From Clostridia bacterium (GTDB lineage: Bacteria > Bacillota > Clostridia > UMGS1810): a stretch of DNA of 5,098 bases. Under the pieces are notes generated by a model. The model was not told where the DNA came from. It ran no database searches and saw only the letters and a list, made by a program, of their open reading frames with translations. How positions within the stretch are numbered: position 1 is the stretch's first letter; every line of letters begins with the position of its first letter. The position numbers and the translations under genes are program-made. Of the stretch, positions 1-5,098 are shown one piece after another. Location of the stretch: NCBI GenBank assembly GCA_017503945.1, contig JAFVSB010000034.1, forward strand, positions 1-5,098. The letters run 5' to 3'.

Positions 1-1128
1 ATGGCAGGCAAGCTCAATGAGCATTTTCCGCTTGTTGTATGGCAAACAGGCTCGGGCACACAATCCAACATGAATGCCAACGAAGTGATTGCCAACAGGG
101 GCAATCAGATTGCGGGCGAAAAGCTCCTGCATCCAAATGATGATGTCAATATGAGTCAATCTTCAAACGACACCTTCCCCACAGCAATGCACATTGCTGC
201 AGTGCTCATGATTGAAGATAAGCTCCTACCCGCAGTTCGCCAGCTTGTAGACACATTCAAAAGGCTCGAAGCAGAAAATGAAGGCATCATTAAAAGCGGG
301 CGTACCCATCTTCAGGATGCAACTCCCATCACATTCAGTCAGGAAATCAGCGGGTGGCGCTCAAGCCTCGAAAAAGACATTGACCTCATCACTCGTTCCA
401 TCGAGCCGCTCTATGAGCTTGCTCTCGGCGGAACAGCAGTGGGCACAGGACTCAATGCTCCCAAAGCCTTTGGCGAGGTTGTGGCAAAAGAGGTTGCCGC
501 CATCACACACAAGCCATTTGTGACCGCTGCCAACAAATTCCATGCGCTCACCTCGAAAGACGAGCTTGTGTTTGCTCATGGCGCAATAAAGGCTCTTGCT
601 GCCGATATGATGAAGATTGCCAACGATGTGCGCTGGCTTGCATCAGGCCCCCGAGACGGCCTGGGCGAAATCTTCATTCCCGAAAATGAGCCGGGCTCTT
701 CCATTATGCCCGGCAAGGTAAACCCCACCCAGTGCGAAGCGGTGACCATGGTTGCCGTGCAGGTAATGGGCAATGATGTGGCAGTTGGCATGGCGGCATC
801 ACAGGGCAACTTTGAGCTCAATGTGTTTATGCCTGTGTGTGCATATAACTTCCTGCAGTCAGCAAGACTCCTTGCCGATGCCATTGTTTCATTTGACAAA
901 AACTGTGCATCAGGCATCATAGCAAACAAAGAAAAAATGCACCACAACCTGCACAATTCTTTGATGCTCGTCACTGCACTCAATCCTTACATAGGGTATG
1001 AAAATGCCGCAAAAACCGCAAAGAAGGCATACAAAGACAACATATCGCTCAAAGAAGCTTGTGTTGAACTCGGTTTTTTAACTGCCGAAAAATTTGACGA
1101 AGTGTTCAGACCTGAAGAAATGGTTTGA
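1..1128 (+). CDS. fumC: Fumarate hydratase class II, C-terminal 375 residues (5' truncated by window edge)
   Basis: This is a cytoplasmic, iron-independent fumarase that interconverts fumarate and (S)-malate, normally as a homotetramer. Recalled alignment to E. coli FumC (about 467 residues) places the first residue here near residue 81. About 80 N-terminal residues are therefore missing, and the ATG at position 1 is probably an internal methionine. Visible landmarks in window numbering are WQTGSGTQSN (14-23), HPNDDVN (44-50, second substrate site), SQSSND (52-57), GRTHLQDAT (100-108, with H103 matching E. coli H188), and the superfamily signature GSSIMPGKVNP (232-242, with catalytic S233 and K239). 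The glycine in MPGKVNPTQ favours fumarase over aspartase, which usually has MPAKVNP. The C-terminal domain is complete, ending RPEEMV, with a TGA stop. A hairpin terminator follows 9 bases later. The neighbouring gene is convergent, so fumC is the last gene of its transcript. No active-site residue visible here is missing. Confidence 0.96.
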   Translation: MAGKLNEHFPLVVWQTGSGTQSNMNANEVIANRGNQIAGEKLLHPNDDVNMSQSSNDTFPTAMHIAAVLMIEDKLLPAVRQLVDTFKRLEAENEGIIKSGRTHLQDATPITFSQEISGWRSSLEKDIDLITRSIEPLYELALGGTAVGTGLNAPKAFGEVVAKEVAAITHKPFVTAANKFHALTSKDELVFAHGAIKALAADMMKIANDVRWLASGPRDGLGEIFIPENEPGSSIMPGKVNPTQCEAVTMVAVQVMGNDVAVGMAASQGNFELNVFMPVCAYNFLQSARLLADAIVSFDKNCASGIIANKEKMHHNLHNSLMLVTALNPYIGYENAAKTAKKAYKDNISLKEACVELGFLTAEKFDEVFRPEEMV

Positions 1129-1137
1129 TTAAAAATT

Positions 1138-1180
1138 AAAACGGTGTTGCAAAATTTTTGCAACACCGTTTTTTATTTAT
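1138..1180. terminator. Bidirectional intrinsic terminator between fumC and the L,D-transpeptidase gene
   Basis: A perfect 13-bp stem pairs 1141-1153 (ACGGTGTTGCAAA) with 1157-1169. It can be extended by three A-T pairs using 1138-1140 and 1170-1172. On the plus strand the stem is followed by a T-rich tract (TTTTTTATTTATTAT), which suits fumC termination. On the minus strand the stem is followed by TTTTAATTTTT, so it can also stop the convergent transpeptidase transcript, whose stop codon lies at 1185-1187. The gap between the two stop codons is only 56 bases, and the hairpin occupies most of it. Confidence 0.9.
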
Positions 1181-1184
1181 TATG

Positions 1185-2546
1185 TTAATAGAGCACCACC
1201 GTTGTGCCAACAGGCACATAGTAATGCACCCAGCTCACATCTTCTTTGAGCATTCTGATGCACCCTGCCGAAGCGGGATTTCCCATTGTGGAGTCAATCA
1301 CGCGCCCCGAATGGCTTTCGGGCTGATTGTGAATTGCATAGCCGTCATAGAGCGCGAGCACAGGGTCGCAGATATATTCATCAGTCACCCAACGGGTTTT
1401 ATATATGTATTCACACACCACGGTGGGAGTTGGAGTGGCATTTTTGCCTGTGGCAACGGGGAAGGTGTTTATAGCCCTCCAGTTGCCCTTTGAGTCCAAA
1501 AACACCGTAAGCCTCTGGCGCTGCTTGTTTACCCATATAAGATATGGGGTCTTGCTCGAATAGCCGCTTGCATTGACAAAGACTTCTCTTTCAAAGTCAG
1601 TGAGTGTGTCGGCAATGGTGAAATTTTGCTTTGTAAGATTCACTGCTCTCATAGGCACCCAGCAAACAAGCCCCGATGCCAGCTTAACCTTGGCAGCACT
1701 CATGGAATTGTGGTTGTCGGGGTTGAGATATTCAACCTGCGCTCCCGCCTCTATAGTTGTAACATAGCCTTTTAGCGAAGCATATGAATAACCGTTTGTG
1801 CGGTAGCTGATGGTAGCAGGCAAAATAACGGGTGTGATTTTCTTTCTGATTTCTTCATTTCGTGATGATATGCTAATCTCGCCAAAGGCCGGGTTTTTGC
1901 CGCTGGAGTTAATTTTATATACAAAGTCAAAATCTGACGGGTCGCTTTGATTGTAGCTTTCGTTCACATACACAATCTCCTGCATGCCGTCTTTTATGAT
2001 GAGCTCTTTGCTTGTGCCTGCCACATTTTCGCCGCGCACAAAAGCCGAGGCATCAACCTTAAAAGCCTTGCCCTTTGGAGCTTCAAATTCCACCCCGTAA
2101 TAAAGCGCCCACCCTTGGGTGACACCGAGGGGCATCGATGAAAATTTCATCGAGATTTCGCCCGTTTTTTGCACGGTGAATATGTTGGCACTATAAAGCT
2201 CCGAGCCGCTGCCGTAGCGCAAAAGCACCAAAAGGGTGTGCAGAAATTCAGTGTCGAGGCCTGACGGAACAGTGAAATCAAAATTTTCACTGCATTGTGA
2301 TGAAAGCACAAAATTTTCACAGCCGCCCTCAATGCGGTTGCCGTCTATGTACAATTCGATGCATGCGCTCACACTGGCACCCGAGTTTGAAATTTCGCAT
2401 GTGACACTGGCAAGCTCGCCTTCCATAAGACTCGGCGCCAAAGCTGTGCTAAGCTGCACACTTGCGCCCTCCGCATATGCTGGCACACATGAAAATGAAG
2501 CAAAAATCATAATTGCGCAAAGCAGAACTGATGTTATTTTTTTCAT
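1185..2546 (-). CDS. Secreted L,D-transpeptidase (YkuD domain) with N-terminal Ig-like region
   Basis: This is an exported 453-residue protein. Residues 1-25 form a Sec signal peptide: MKK, a hydrophobic core, and probable cleavage after AYA-25. Residues 28-125 read like an Ig-like or CARDB-type beta module (EGELASVTCEISNSG). Residues 130-240 are not recognised. Residues 245-305 resemble an SH3-like wall-binding segment ending VCWVPMRAV. The C-terminal domain (about 335-453) is a YkuD L,D-transpeptidase, which makes 3-3 peptidoglycan crosslinks or attaches proteins to the wall outside the membrane. Catalytic candidates are H406 (AIHNQ) and C429 in SAGCIRM (426-432), with R431. The H-to-C distance of 23 fits the clostridial subtype as I recall it. 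The usual SHGC histidine is replaced by alanine, a variation also known as lysine in B. subtilis YkuD. The ATG start is supported by AAAGGGG seven bases upstream and by the signal peptide. The natural substrate cannot be told from sequence. Confidence 0.92.
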   Translation of the reverse strand: MKKITSVLLCAIMIFASFSCVPAYAEGASVQLSTALAPSLMEGELASVTCEISNSGASVSACIELYIDGNRIEGGCENFVLSSQCSENFDFTVPSGLDTEFLHTLLVLLRYGSGSELYSANIFTVQKTGEISMKFSSMPLGVTQGWALYYGVEFEAPKGKAFKVDASAFVRGENVAGTSKELIIKDGMQEIVYVNESYNQSDPSDFDFVYKINSSGKNPAFGEISISSRNEEIRKKITPVILPATISYRTNGYSYASLKGYVTTIEAGAQVEYLNPDNHNSMSAAKVKLASGLVCWVPMRAVNLTKQNFTIADTLTDFEREVFVNASGYSSKTPYLIWVNKQRQRLTVFLDSKGNWRAINTFPVATGKNATPTPTVVCEYIYKTRWVTDEYICDPVLALYDGYAIHNQPESHSGRVIDSTMGNPASAGCIRMLKEDVSWVHYYVPVGTTVVLY

Positions 2547-2553
2547 TGATATT

Positions 2554-2560
2554 CCCCTTT
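2554..2560 (-). promoter_or_regulatory. Ribosome binding site of the L,D-transpeptidase gene
   Basis: On the minus strand AAAGGGG ends seven bases before the ATG at 2546. This spacing fixes the start that gives a complete signal peptide. Confidence 0.8.
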
Positions 2561-2593
2561 AAGTCAAATTTACAAATGACAAATTGTGATTAA

Positions 2594-2623
2594 ATTATTG
2601 TTTAGCTGCATACTGCTTGCCAA
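2594..2623 (-). promoter_or_regulatory. Candidate sigma-70/SigA-type promoter for the L,D-transpeptidase gene
   Basis: Read on the minus strand, TTGGCA (2618-2623, 5 of 6 matches to TTGACA) is followed after 18 bases by AATAAT (2594-2599, 5 of 6 matches to TATAAT). Transcription would start near 2587, giving a leader of about 40 bases before the ATG at 2546. Both boxes lie in the palindromic element: the -35 in the stem of its first hairpin and the -10 in its terminal repeat. This is by-eye consensus matching only, in AT-rich DNA where chance matches occur. Confidence 0.4.
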
Positions 2624-2703
2624 TGCTTTGGGATATTCTCTTCGAAAACTGGCTTCGGCTTCGCCTGCAGAGGTTTTCTCCGAGAACATCCCAAAGCATT
2701 GGC
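2619..2703. repeat. Hairpin module A of the palindromic element
   Basis: A perfect 16-bp inverted repeat, GCCAATGCTTTGGGAT (2619-2634), pairs with 2688-2703. After one mismatch, 2636-2640 pairs with 2682-2686. Further in, GAAAAC (2644-2649) pairs with 2673-2678. The apical part holds the repeated GCTTCGGCTTCG (2652-2663) and a CTGCAG palindrome (2665-2670). Confidence 0.85.
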
Positions 2704-2722
2704 GCCAGGTTCGCATATTGTA

Positions 2723-2813
2723 AGGTTTGGGTGTGCTTTTGCAGCGACTCTGCAGAAACGGCAAGCTTGGCTTGCTGTTTCGAAGCCGAAGCGGAAAAAG
2801 TATACCCAAACCT
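2723..2813. repeat. Hairpin module B of the palindromic element
   Basis: AGGTTTGGGT (2723-2732) pairs perfectly with 2804-2813. The stem continues through 2733-2740 against 2796-2803 with two G-T wobbles, giving 18 pairs. Inside it is a separate 12-bp hairpin, 2755-2766 against 2770-2781 (GAAACGGCAAGC, one wobble, loop TTG). Just outside, TTCGCA (2710-2715) is complementary to TGCGAA (2813-2818), as if the left arm had gained a short insertion. Confidence 0.8.
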
Positions 2814-2862
2814 GCGAAGTGCATTATTTGCTAAACAACAATTTATCTTTTGAGTTATGATG

Positions 2863-4239
2863 CTATTTTCCTATGCAGAATTTATGGAATATCTTGTCCA
2901 CTATTTCTTCTGCCACAGTGAGTCCCACTATTTCACCCAGAGCGCTCGCCGCCTCTTCCAGATCGATAAAAGTGGTGTCCACGCTAATGCCGCATTCCTG
3001 AGCATTTCTGGCAGAGTCGATAGCCGCTTTTGCCTTGATGAGTGCATCACGGTGGCGGGCGTTGGTGATAACAGAGCCGCAGTCGTGACTGATGGAGCCC
3101 ATGTCAAAAAGCTCCCCTATTGCCGCTTCCAGCTCAGATATGCCCTTTCCTTCCTTAACCGAAAATTCTATCACATATTCAAAATGCTTTTTCAGCTCAT
3201 CTTTATCTACTGCCGAGCCCGAATCGGTCTTATTGATGAGGGCTATGGCCTTTTTGCCGCCAATGGAGCTTATGATGTCATAATCTCTTTCGTCAAGTCC
3301 GCTTACTGCATCGGATATATATATTATAAGCTCCGATTTGTCAATATATTCCATCGACTTTTGCACGCCTATTTTTTCCACTACATCGTCGGTGTCTCTT
3401 ATGCCGGCGGTGTCGGCAAGGCGCAGGGTTATGTTGCCAATGGTGATATACTCCTCAATGGCATCTCTTGTGGTGCCCTCCACATCGGTGACAATGGCTT
3501 TTTCCTCGCCTGAGAGAAGGTTAAGCAGTGATGACTTGCCCACATTGGGTTTGCCCACAATGGCACTGGCTATGCCGGACCTGAGCAGCATGCCTGCATC
3601 TGATGTGGCATAAAGCTTACTAAGCTCGGCTGAAATTGCACCAAGCTCCGAGGCAAACTCATCATCACCAAACGGCTCAAGCCCCTCGTCGGGGTAATCT
3701 ATGAGCACCTGTATGTTGGCAGAGAGCATGATTATCCTCTCGCGGATGGCGTTGATTTTGTCAGACAACGCCCCTCCCAGATTATTGACCGATATTTCCT
3801 GCTCAAGGCTTGTTTTGGAATTGATTACATCAATAACCGCCTCTGCCTCACAAAGGTCAAGCTTGCCATTTAAAAATGCTCTTTTGGTAAATTCGCCTCT
3901 TCCTGCAGCCACAGCTCCCGAAGAAAGCACTGCCTCAAGCACAAGCTTTGTGACCAAAAGACCGCCATGACAGTTGATTTCAACTGTATCTTCACCCGTA
4001 AAGGTGCGCGGCGCTCTCATCACCGATACCAGCACCTCGTCTATCCTCTTGCCGCCCGAGCCTATTATGTGGCCATGATGAATGGTGTGAGTGGGCACAT
4101 CGGCCATTTTTTTGCCCGACGATGCTCTAAACACCTTGTCGGCTATGATCACGGCATCTGCGCCGCTTATTCTTATAACAGATATGCCGCCCGTGCCATA
4201 CGGAGTCGAAATTGCGGCAATAGTGGAATACAAATCCAT
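2863..4239 (-). CDS. mnmE: tRNA uridine-5-carboxymethylaminomethyl(34) synthesis GTPase MnmE
   Basis: MnmE works with MnmG to install the aminomethyl or carboxymethylaminomethyl group at C5 of the wobble uridine in certain tRNAs, using a folate one-carbon donor in the cytoplasm. The 458-residue protein has the usual family length. Residues 1-120 are the N-terminal folate-binding and dimerisation domain (STIAAISTPYGTGGISVIRISG). The inserted G domain shows G1 GKPNVGKS (229-236), G2 GTTRD (255-259), G3 DTAG (276-279) and G4 NKTD (336-339). A helical domain surrounds it. The protein ends FCIGK, the conserved C-terminal motif with catalytic-type cysteine 455. An ATG exists 42 bases upstream in frame, but GGAGGA sits seven bases before 4239 and the homologous N-terminus (MDLYSTIAA) begins here. 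The upstream stretch also encodes a hairpin. It lies downstream of jag, and no mnmG follows in the 2.8 kb to the window start. Confidence 0.97.
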   Translation of the reverse strand: MDLYSTIAAISTPYGTGGISVIRISGADAVIIADKVFRASSGKKMADVPTHTIHHGHIIGSGGKRIDEVLVSVMRAPRTFTGEDTVEINCHGGLLVTKLVLEAVLSSGAVAAGRGEFTKRAFLNGKLDLCEAEAVIDVINSKTSLEQEISVNNLGGALSDKINAIRERIIMLSANIQVLIDYPDEGLEPFGDDEFASELGAISAELSKLYATSDAGMLLRSGIASAIVGKPNVGKSSLLNLLSGEEKAIVTDVEGTTRDAIEEYITIGNITLRLADTAGIRDTDDVVEKIGVQKSMEYIDKSELIIYISDAVSGLDERDYDIISSIGGKKAIALINKTDSGSAVDKDELKKHFEYVIEFSVKEGKGISELEAAIGELFDMGSISHDCGSVITNARHRDALIKAKAAIDSARNAQECGISVDTTFIDLEEAASALGEIVGLTVAEEIVDKIFHKFCIGK

Positions 4240-4246
4240 AGCATTT

Positions 4247-4252
4247 TCCTCC
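4247..4252 (-). promoter_or_regulatory. mnmE ribosome binding site, directly after a terminator-like T-tract
   Basis: On the minus strand GGAGGA ends seven bases before the ATG at 4239 and decides this start over the upstream in-frame ATG at 4281. It follows the T6 run of the preceding hairpin with no gap. Confidence 0.85.
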
Positions 4253-4282
4253 AAAAAAGATGCCGCAAAAATTTGCGGCATC
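4253..4282 (-). terminator. Intrinsic terminator or attenuator between jag and mnmE
   Basis: On the minus strand GATGCCGCAAA (4272-4282) pairs perfectly with 4259-4269 over 11 bp, though the innermost A-T pairs would open to form a realistic loop. Six T residues (4253-4258) follow at once. This is the form of an intrinsic terminator. It begins 10 bases after the jag stop codon and its T-tract abuts the mnmE ribosome binding site, so transcripts that read through would carry the hairpin in the mnmE leader. No clear separate mnmE promoter fits in the 53-base gap, so partial termination with read-through is the simplest reading. Confidence 0.75.
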
Positions 4283-4292
4283 CATCTGCAGT

Positions 4293-4919
4293 TTATTTCT
4301 CGTCGCGTTTGAGAGCAATAACAACCTTGCGGTTTATGCCCTGACCTACACTGTAGGTTGTAACTGTTTCGTGATCCTGAAGAGCAGAATGAATGATTCT
4401 TCTTTCATATGCATTCATTGGCTCCAAGGTGGTGCTGCGGCGTGTGCGCATTACCTTGTTTGCAAGCTTGTGAGCAAGGCTCTCTAAAGCTTCGTTTCTT
4501 TTTTCGCGATAGTTCTCAGCATCAAGCGACACCTTCATAAAGCTGCCGCCGCCCCTGTTCACAACAAGACTTGTAAGATGCTGGAGGGCATCAAGAGTCT
4601 CGCCTCTTTTGCCTATCACAATGCCCATGTCGGGACCCGAAAGCTCTACACTGAGCACATCGCCGTTGGCATTTGCCTTCACGGTAACATCTTCGCCTGT
4701 GAGCTCAAAAATTTTGTTCAAAAACTCTTCGGCTTTCTCCGTGCCGTCACATTCTTTGCTGCTCACCTTTACAACAGCTTCCTTGCTGCCAAGGCCCAAA
4801 AATCCTTTTGCACCTTCTTCAATAACTTCTATAGTTGCATCTTCTTCGCTTATGCCAAGCTCGGCAAGAGCCAGAGCAATAGCTTCTTCTTTGGTTTTTG
4901 CACTTTTTTCTATAGTCAT
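4293..4919 (-). CDS. jag: RNA-binding protein Jag/KhpB (EloR), Jag-N, KH and R3H domains
   Basis: This 208-residue cytoplasmic RNA-binding protein is known in other Firmicutes (KhpB or EloR) to pair with the small KH protein KhpA and influence cell elongation and division. Three parts are visible. A Jag-N domain (about 1-52) carries the typical KGFLGLGSKEA (38-48). A type II KH domain (about 62-138) has the GxxG loop GKRG (103-106) in IVIGKRGETLDALQ. An R3H domain (about 145-206) has the R-x3-H pattern R173 to H177 in YERRIIHSALQ. The acidic linker between Jag-N and KH is short compared with some homologues. The ATG lies two bases after the yidC stop, with AGGAGG eight bases upstream inside the yidC 3' end, so translation is probably coupled to yidC. 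A terminator-like hairpin follows. Confidence 0.95.
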   Translation of the reverse strand: MTIEKSAKTKEEAIALALAELGISEEDATIEVIEEGAKGFLGLGSKEAVVKVSSKECDGTEKAEEFLNKIFELTGEDVTVKANANGDVLSVELSGPDMGIVIGKRGETLDALQHLTSLVVNRGGGSFMKVSLDAENYREKRNEALESLAHKLANKVMRTRRSTTLEPMNAYERRIIHSALQDHETVTTYSVGQGINRKVVIALKRDEK

Positions 4920-4921
4920 TT

Positions 4922-5098
4922 TCAGTTCCTCCTGTTTTTCTTTTTGCCGTGAAGCTTGGCTTGCTTTTCTATTCTTTCGGTTTCAACCTCTTCAAGCTCG
5001 CCTGCAAATTTCTTTGCATAGTAGCCGTTTAAGAGAATTGTCTGACCTACGGAAAATACATTTGAAGCTACCCAATACACACCCATGGCCATGGGGAG
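4922..5098 (-). CDS. yidC: Membrane protein insertase YidC/OxaA, C-terminal 58 residues (cut by window end)
   Basis: The minus strand from 5098 reads in frame as LPMAMGVYWVASNVFSVGQT and then ILLNGYYAKKFAGEL, ending at a TGA stop at 4922-4924. This matches the last transmembrane helix and the start of the cytoplasmic tail of YidC/Oxa1 proteins, which have a similar PxxxxxYW-x-xSN-x-xSxxQ pattern. YidC inserts and folds membrane proteins with or without SecYEG. The tail is rich in charged residues and ends with a basic cluster (GKKKNRRN), as is common in Gram-positive YidC, where it may contact the ribosome. The gene is followed after two bases by jag, the usual partner in Firmicutes. The remaining roughly 150-350 residues, including the pore-groove arginine, lie outside the window, so nothing can be said about them. 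Confidence 0.93.
   Translation of the reverse strand, partial: LPMAMGVYWVASNVFSVGQTILLNGYYAKKFAGELEEVETERIEKQAKLHGKKKNRRN
4928..4933 (-). promoter_or_regulatory. jag ribosome binding site inside the yidC 3' end
   Basis: AGGAGG on the minus strand is formed by the last arginine codons of yidC and ends eight bases before the jag ATG at 4919. This indicates translational coupling of the two genes. Confidence 0.85.

Larger units (their letters stand above)
2591..2845. repeat. Compound palindromic element with terminal inverted repeats (possible MITE or intergenic repeat)
   Basis: This element fills most of the gene-free gap between mnmE and the transpeptidase gene. Its ends are 16-bp inverted repeats with one mismatch: TAAATTATTGTTTAGC at 2591-2606 against 2830-2845. 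Inside are two large hairpins, 2619-2703 and 2723-2813. The second, read in reverse complement, repeats the landmarks of the first in the same order (TTTGGG, GCTTCGGCTTCG, CTGCAGAG, CCCAAA). The element is therefore two diverged copies of one module facing each other. The terminal TA at each end would fit a TA target duplication of the IS630/Tc1 type, but this is speculative. Open frames run through it on both strands, yet none has a recognisable domain or a convincing ribosome binding site. Alternatives are a structured RNA or a decayed insertion-sequence end. Confidence 0.75.

Noticed and set aside
1..3. ATG at the window start as the true fumC start
   Set aside because: About 80 conserved N-terminal residues of fumarase would be missing, and this methionine aligns within the family's VLAG-type segment. 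The gene continues outside the window.
576..983. 135-residue open frame on the minus strand
   Set aside because: It lies entirely opposite fumC active-site coding sequence and has no domain of its own.
2484..2489. Cysteine 20 of the transpeptidase as a lipobox (lipoprotein) cysteine
   Set aside because: The preceding residues (SFS-C) do not fit the L-[AST]-[GA]-C pattern well, while AYA at 23-25 is a good signal peptidase I site.
2570..2824. 84-residue open frame on the minus strand within the palindromic element
   Set aside because: It is composed of the inverted-repeat sequence, has no recognisable domain and no good ribosome binding site. The open frame is a by-product of the repeat.
2617..2853. 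78-residue open frame on the plus strand through the same element
   Set aside because: Same reason: low-complexity translation of hairpin arms, with no upstream ribosome binding site.
2857..3513. 218-residue open frame on the plus strand
   Set aside because: It lies opposite the mnmE G domain, whose motifs are all intact on the minus strand, so this is a shadow frame.
4240..4281. Alternative mnmE start 14 codons upstream (ATG at 4281)
   Set aside because: Those codons consist of the terminator-like hairpin and ribosome binding site. The ATG at 4239 has GGAGGA at ideal spacing and matches the family N-terminus.
5083..5094. CCATGGCCATGG palindrome
   Set aside because: It is explained by yidC codons for Pro-Met-Ala-Met, and no other symmetry extends from it.
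1..5098. CRISPR array, tRNA or rRNA genes, defence or toxin system
   Set aside because: No regularly spaced direct repeats, no cloverleaf or rRNA motifs, and all substantial coding regions are accounted for by housekeeping families.

Overview
The window looks like chromosomal DNA from a Gram-positive anaerobe of the class Clostridia. I infer this from family resemblance and gene order, not from a database search. The clues are the yidC-jag-mnmE order typical of Firmicutes near the replication origin, strong AGGAGG-type ribosome binding sites, a Jag (KhpB/EloR) protein, and a secreted L,D-transpeptidase of the clostridial type. Base composition is moderate, with no obvious foreign island.

Layout. 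Positions 1-1128 (+) hold the C-terminal four fifths of a class II fumarase (fumC), cut by the window edge. A strong hairpin at 1138-1172 ends it and also serves the convergent gene on the other strand. Positions 1185-2546 (-) encode an exported L,D-transpeptidase (YkuD domain). Positions 2547-2862 contain no gene. They are filled mainly by a compound palindromic element of about 255 bp (2591-2845) with near-perfect terminal inverted repeats and two diverged, inverted copies of one hairpin module. The minus strand then continues upstream with mnmE (2863-4239), jag (4293-4919) and the last 58 codons of yidC (4922-5098, cut by the window end).

How the genes relate. Transcription on the minus strand runs yidC, jag, mnmE, then the palindromic element, then the transpeptidase. 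yidC and jag are tightly coupled, with the jag ribosome binding site inside the yidC 3' end. Between jag and mnmE sits a hairpin plus T-tract that looks like a leaky terminator, with the mnmE ribosome binding site directly after it. yidC inserts membrane proteins, jag is an RNA-binding protein linked to cell elongation, mnmE modifies tRNA wobble uridines, and the transpeptidase crosslinks peptidoglycan. fumC is metabolic and unrelated.

The most notable feature is the palindromic element. It lies where mnmG would be expected after mnmE, and it appears to carry an outward-facing promoter for the transpeptidase gene. I see no new multi-gene system; the coding genes are ordinary housekeeping genes.
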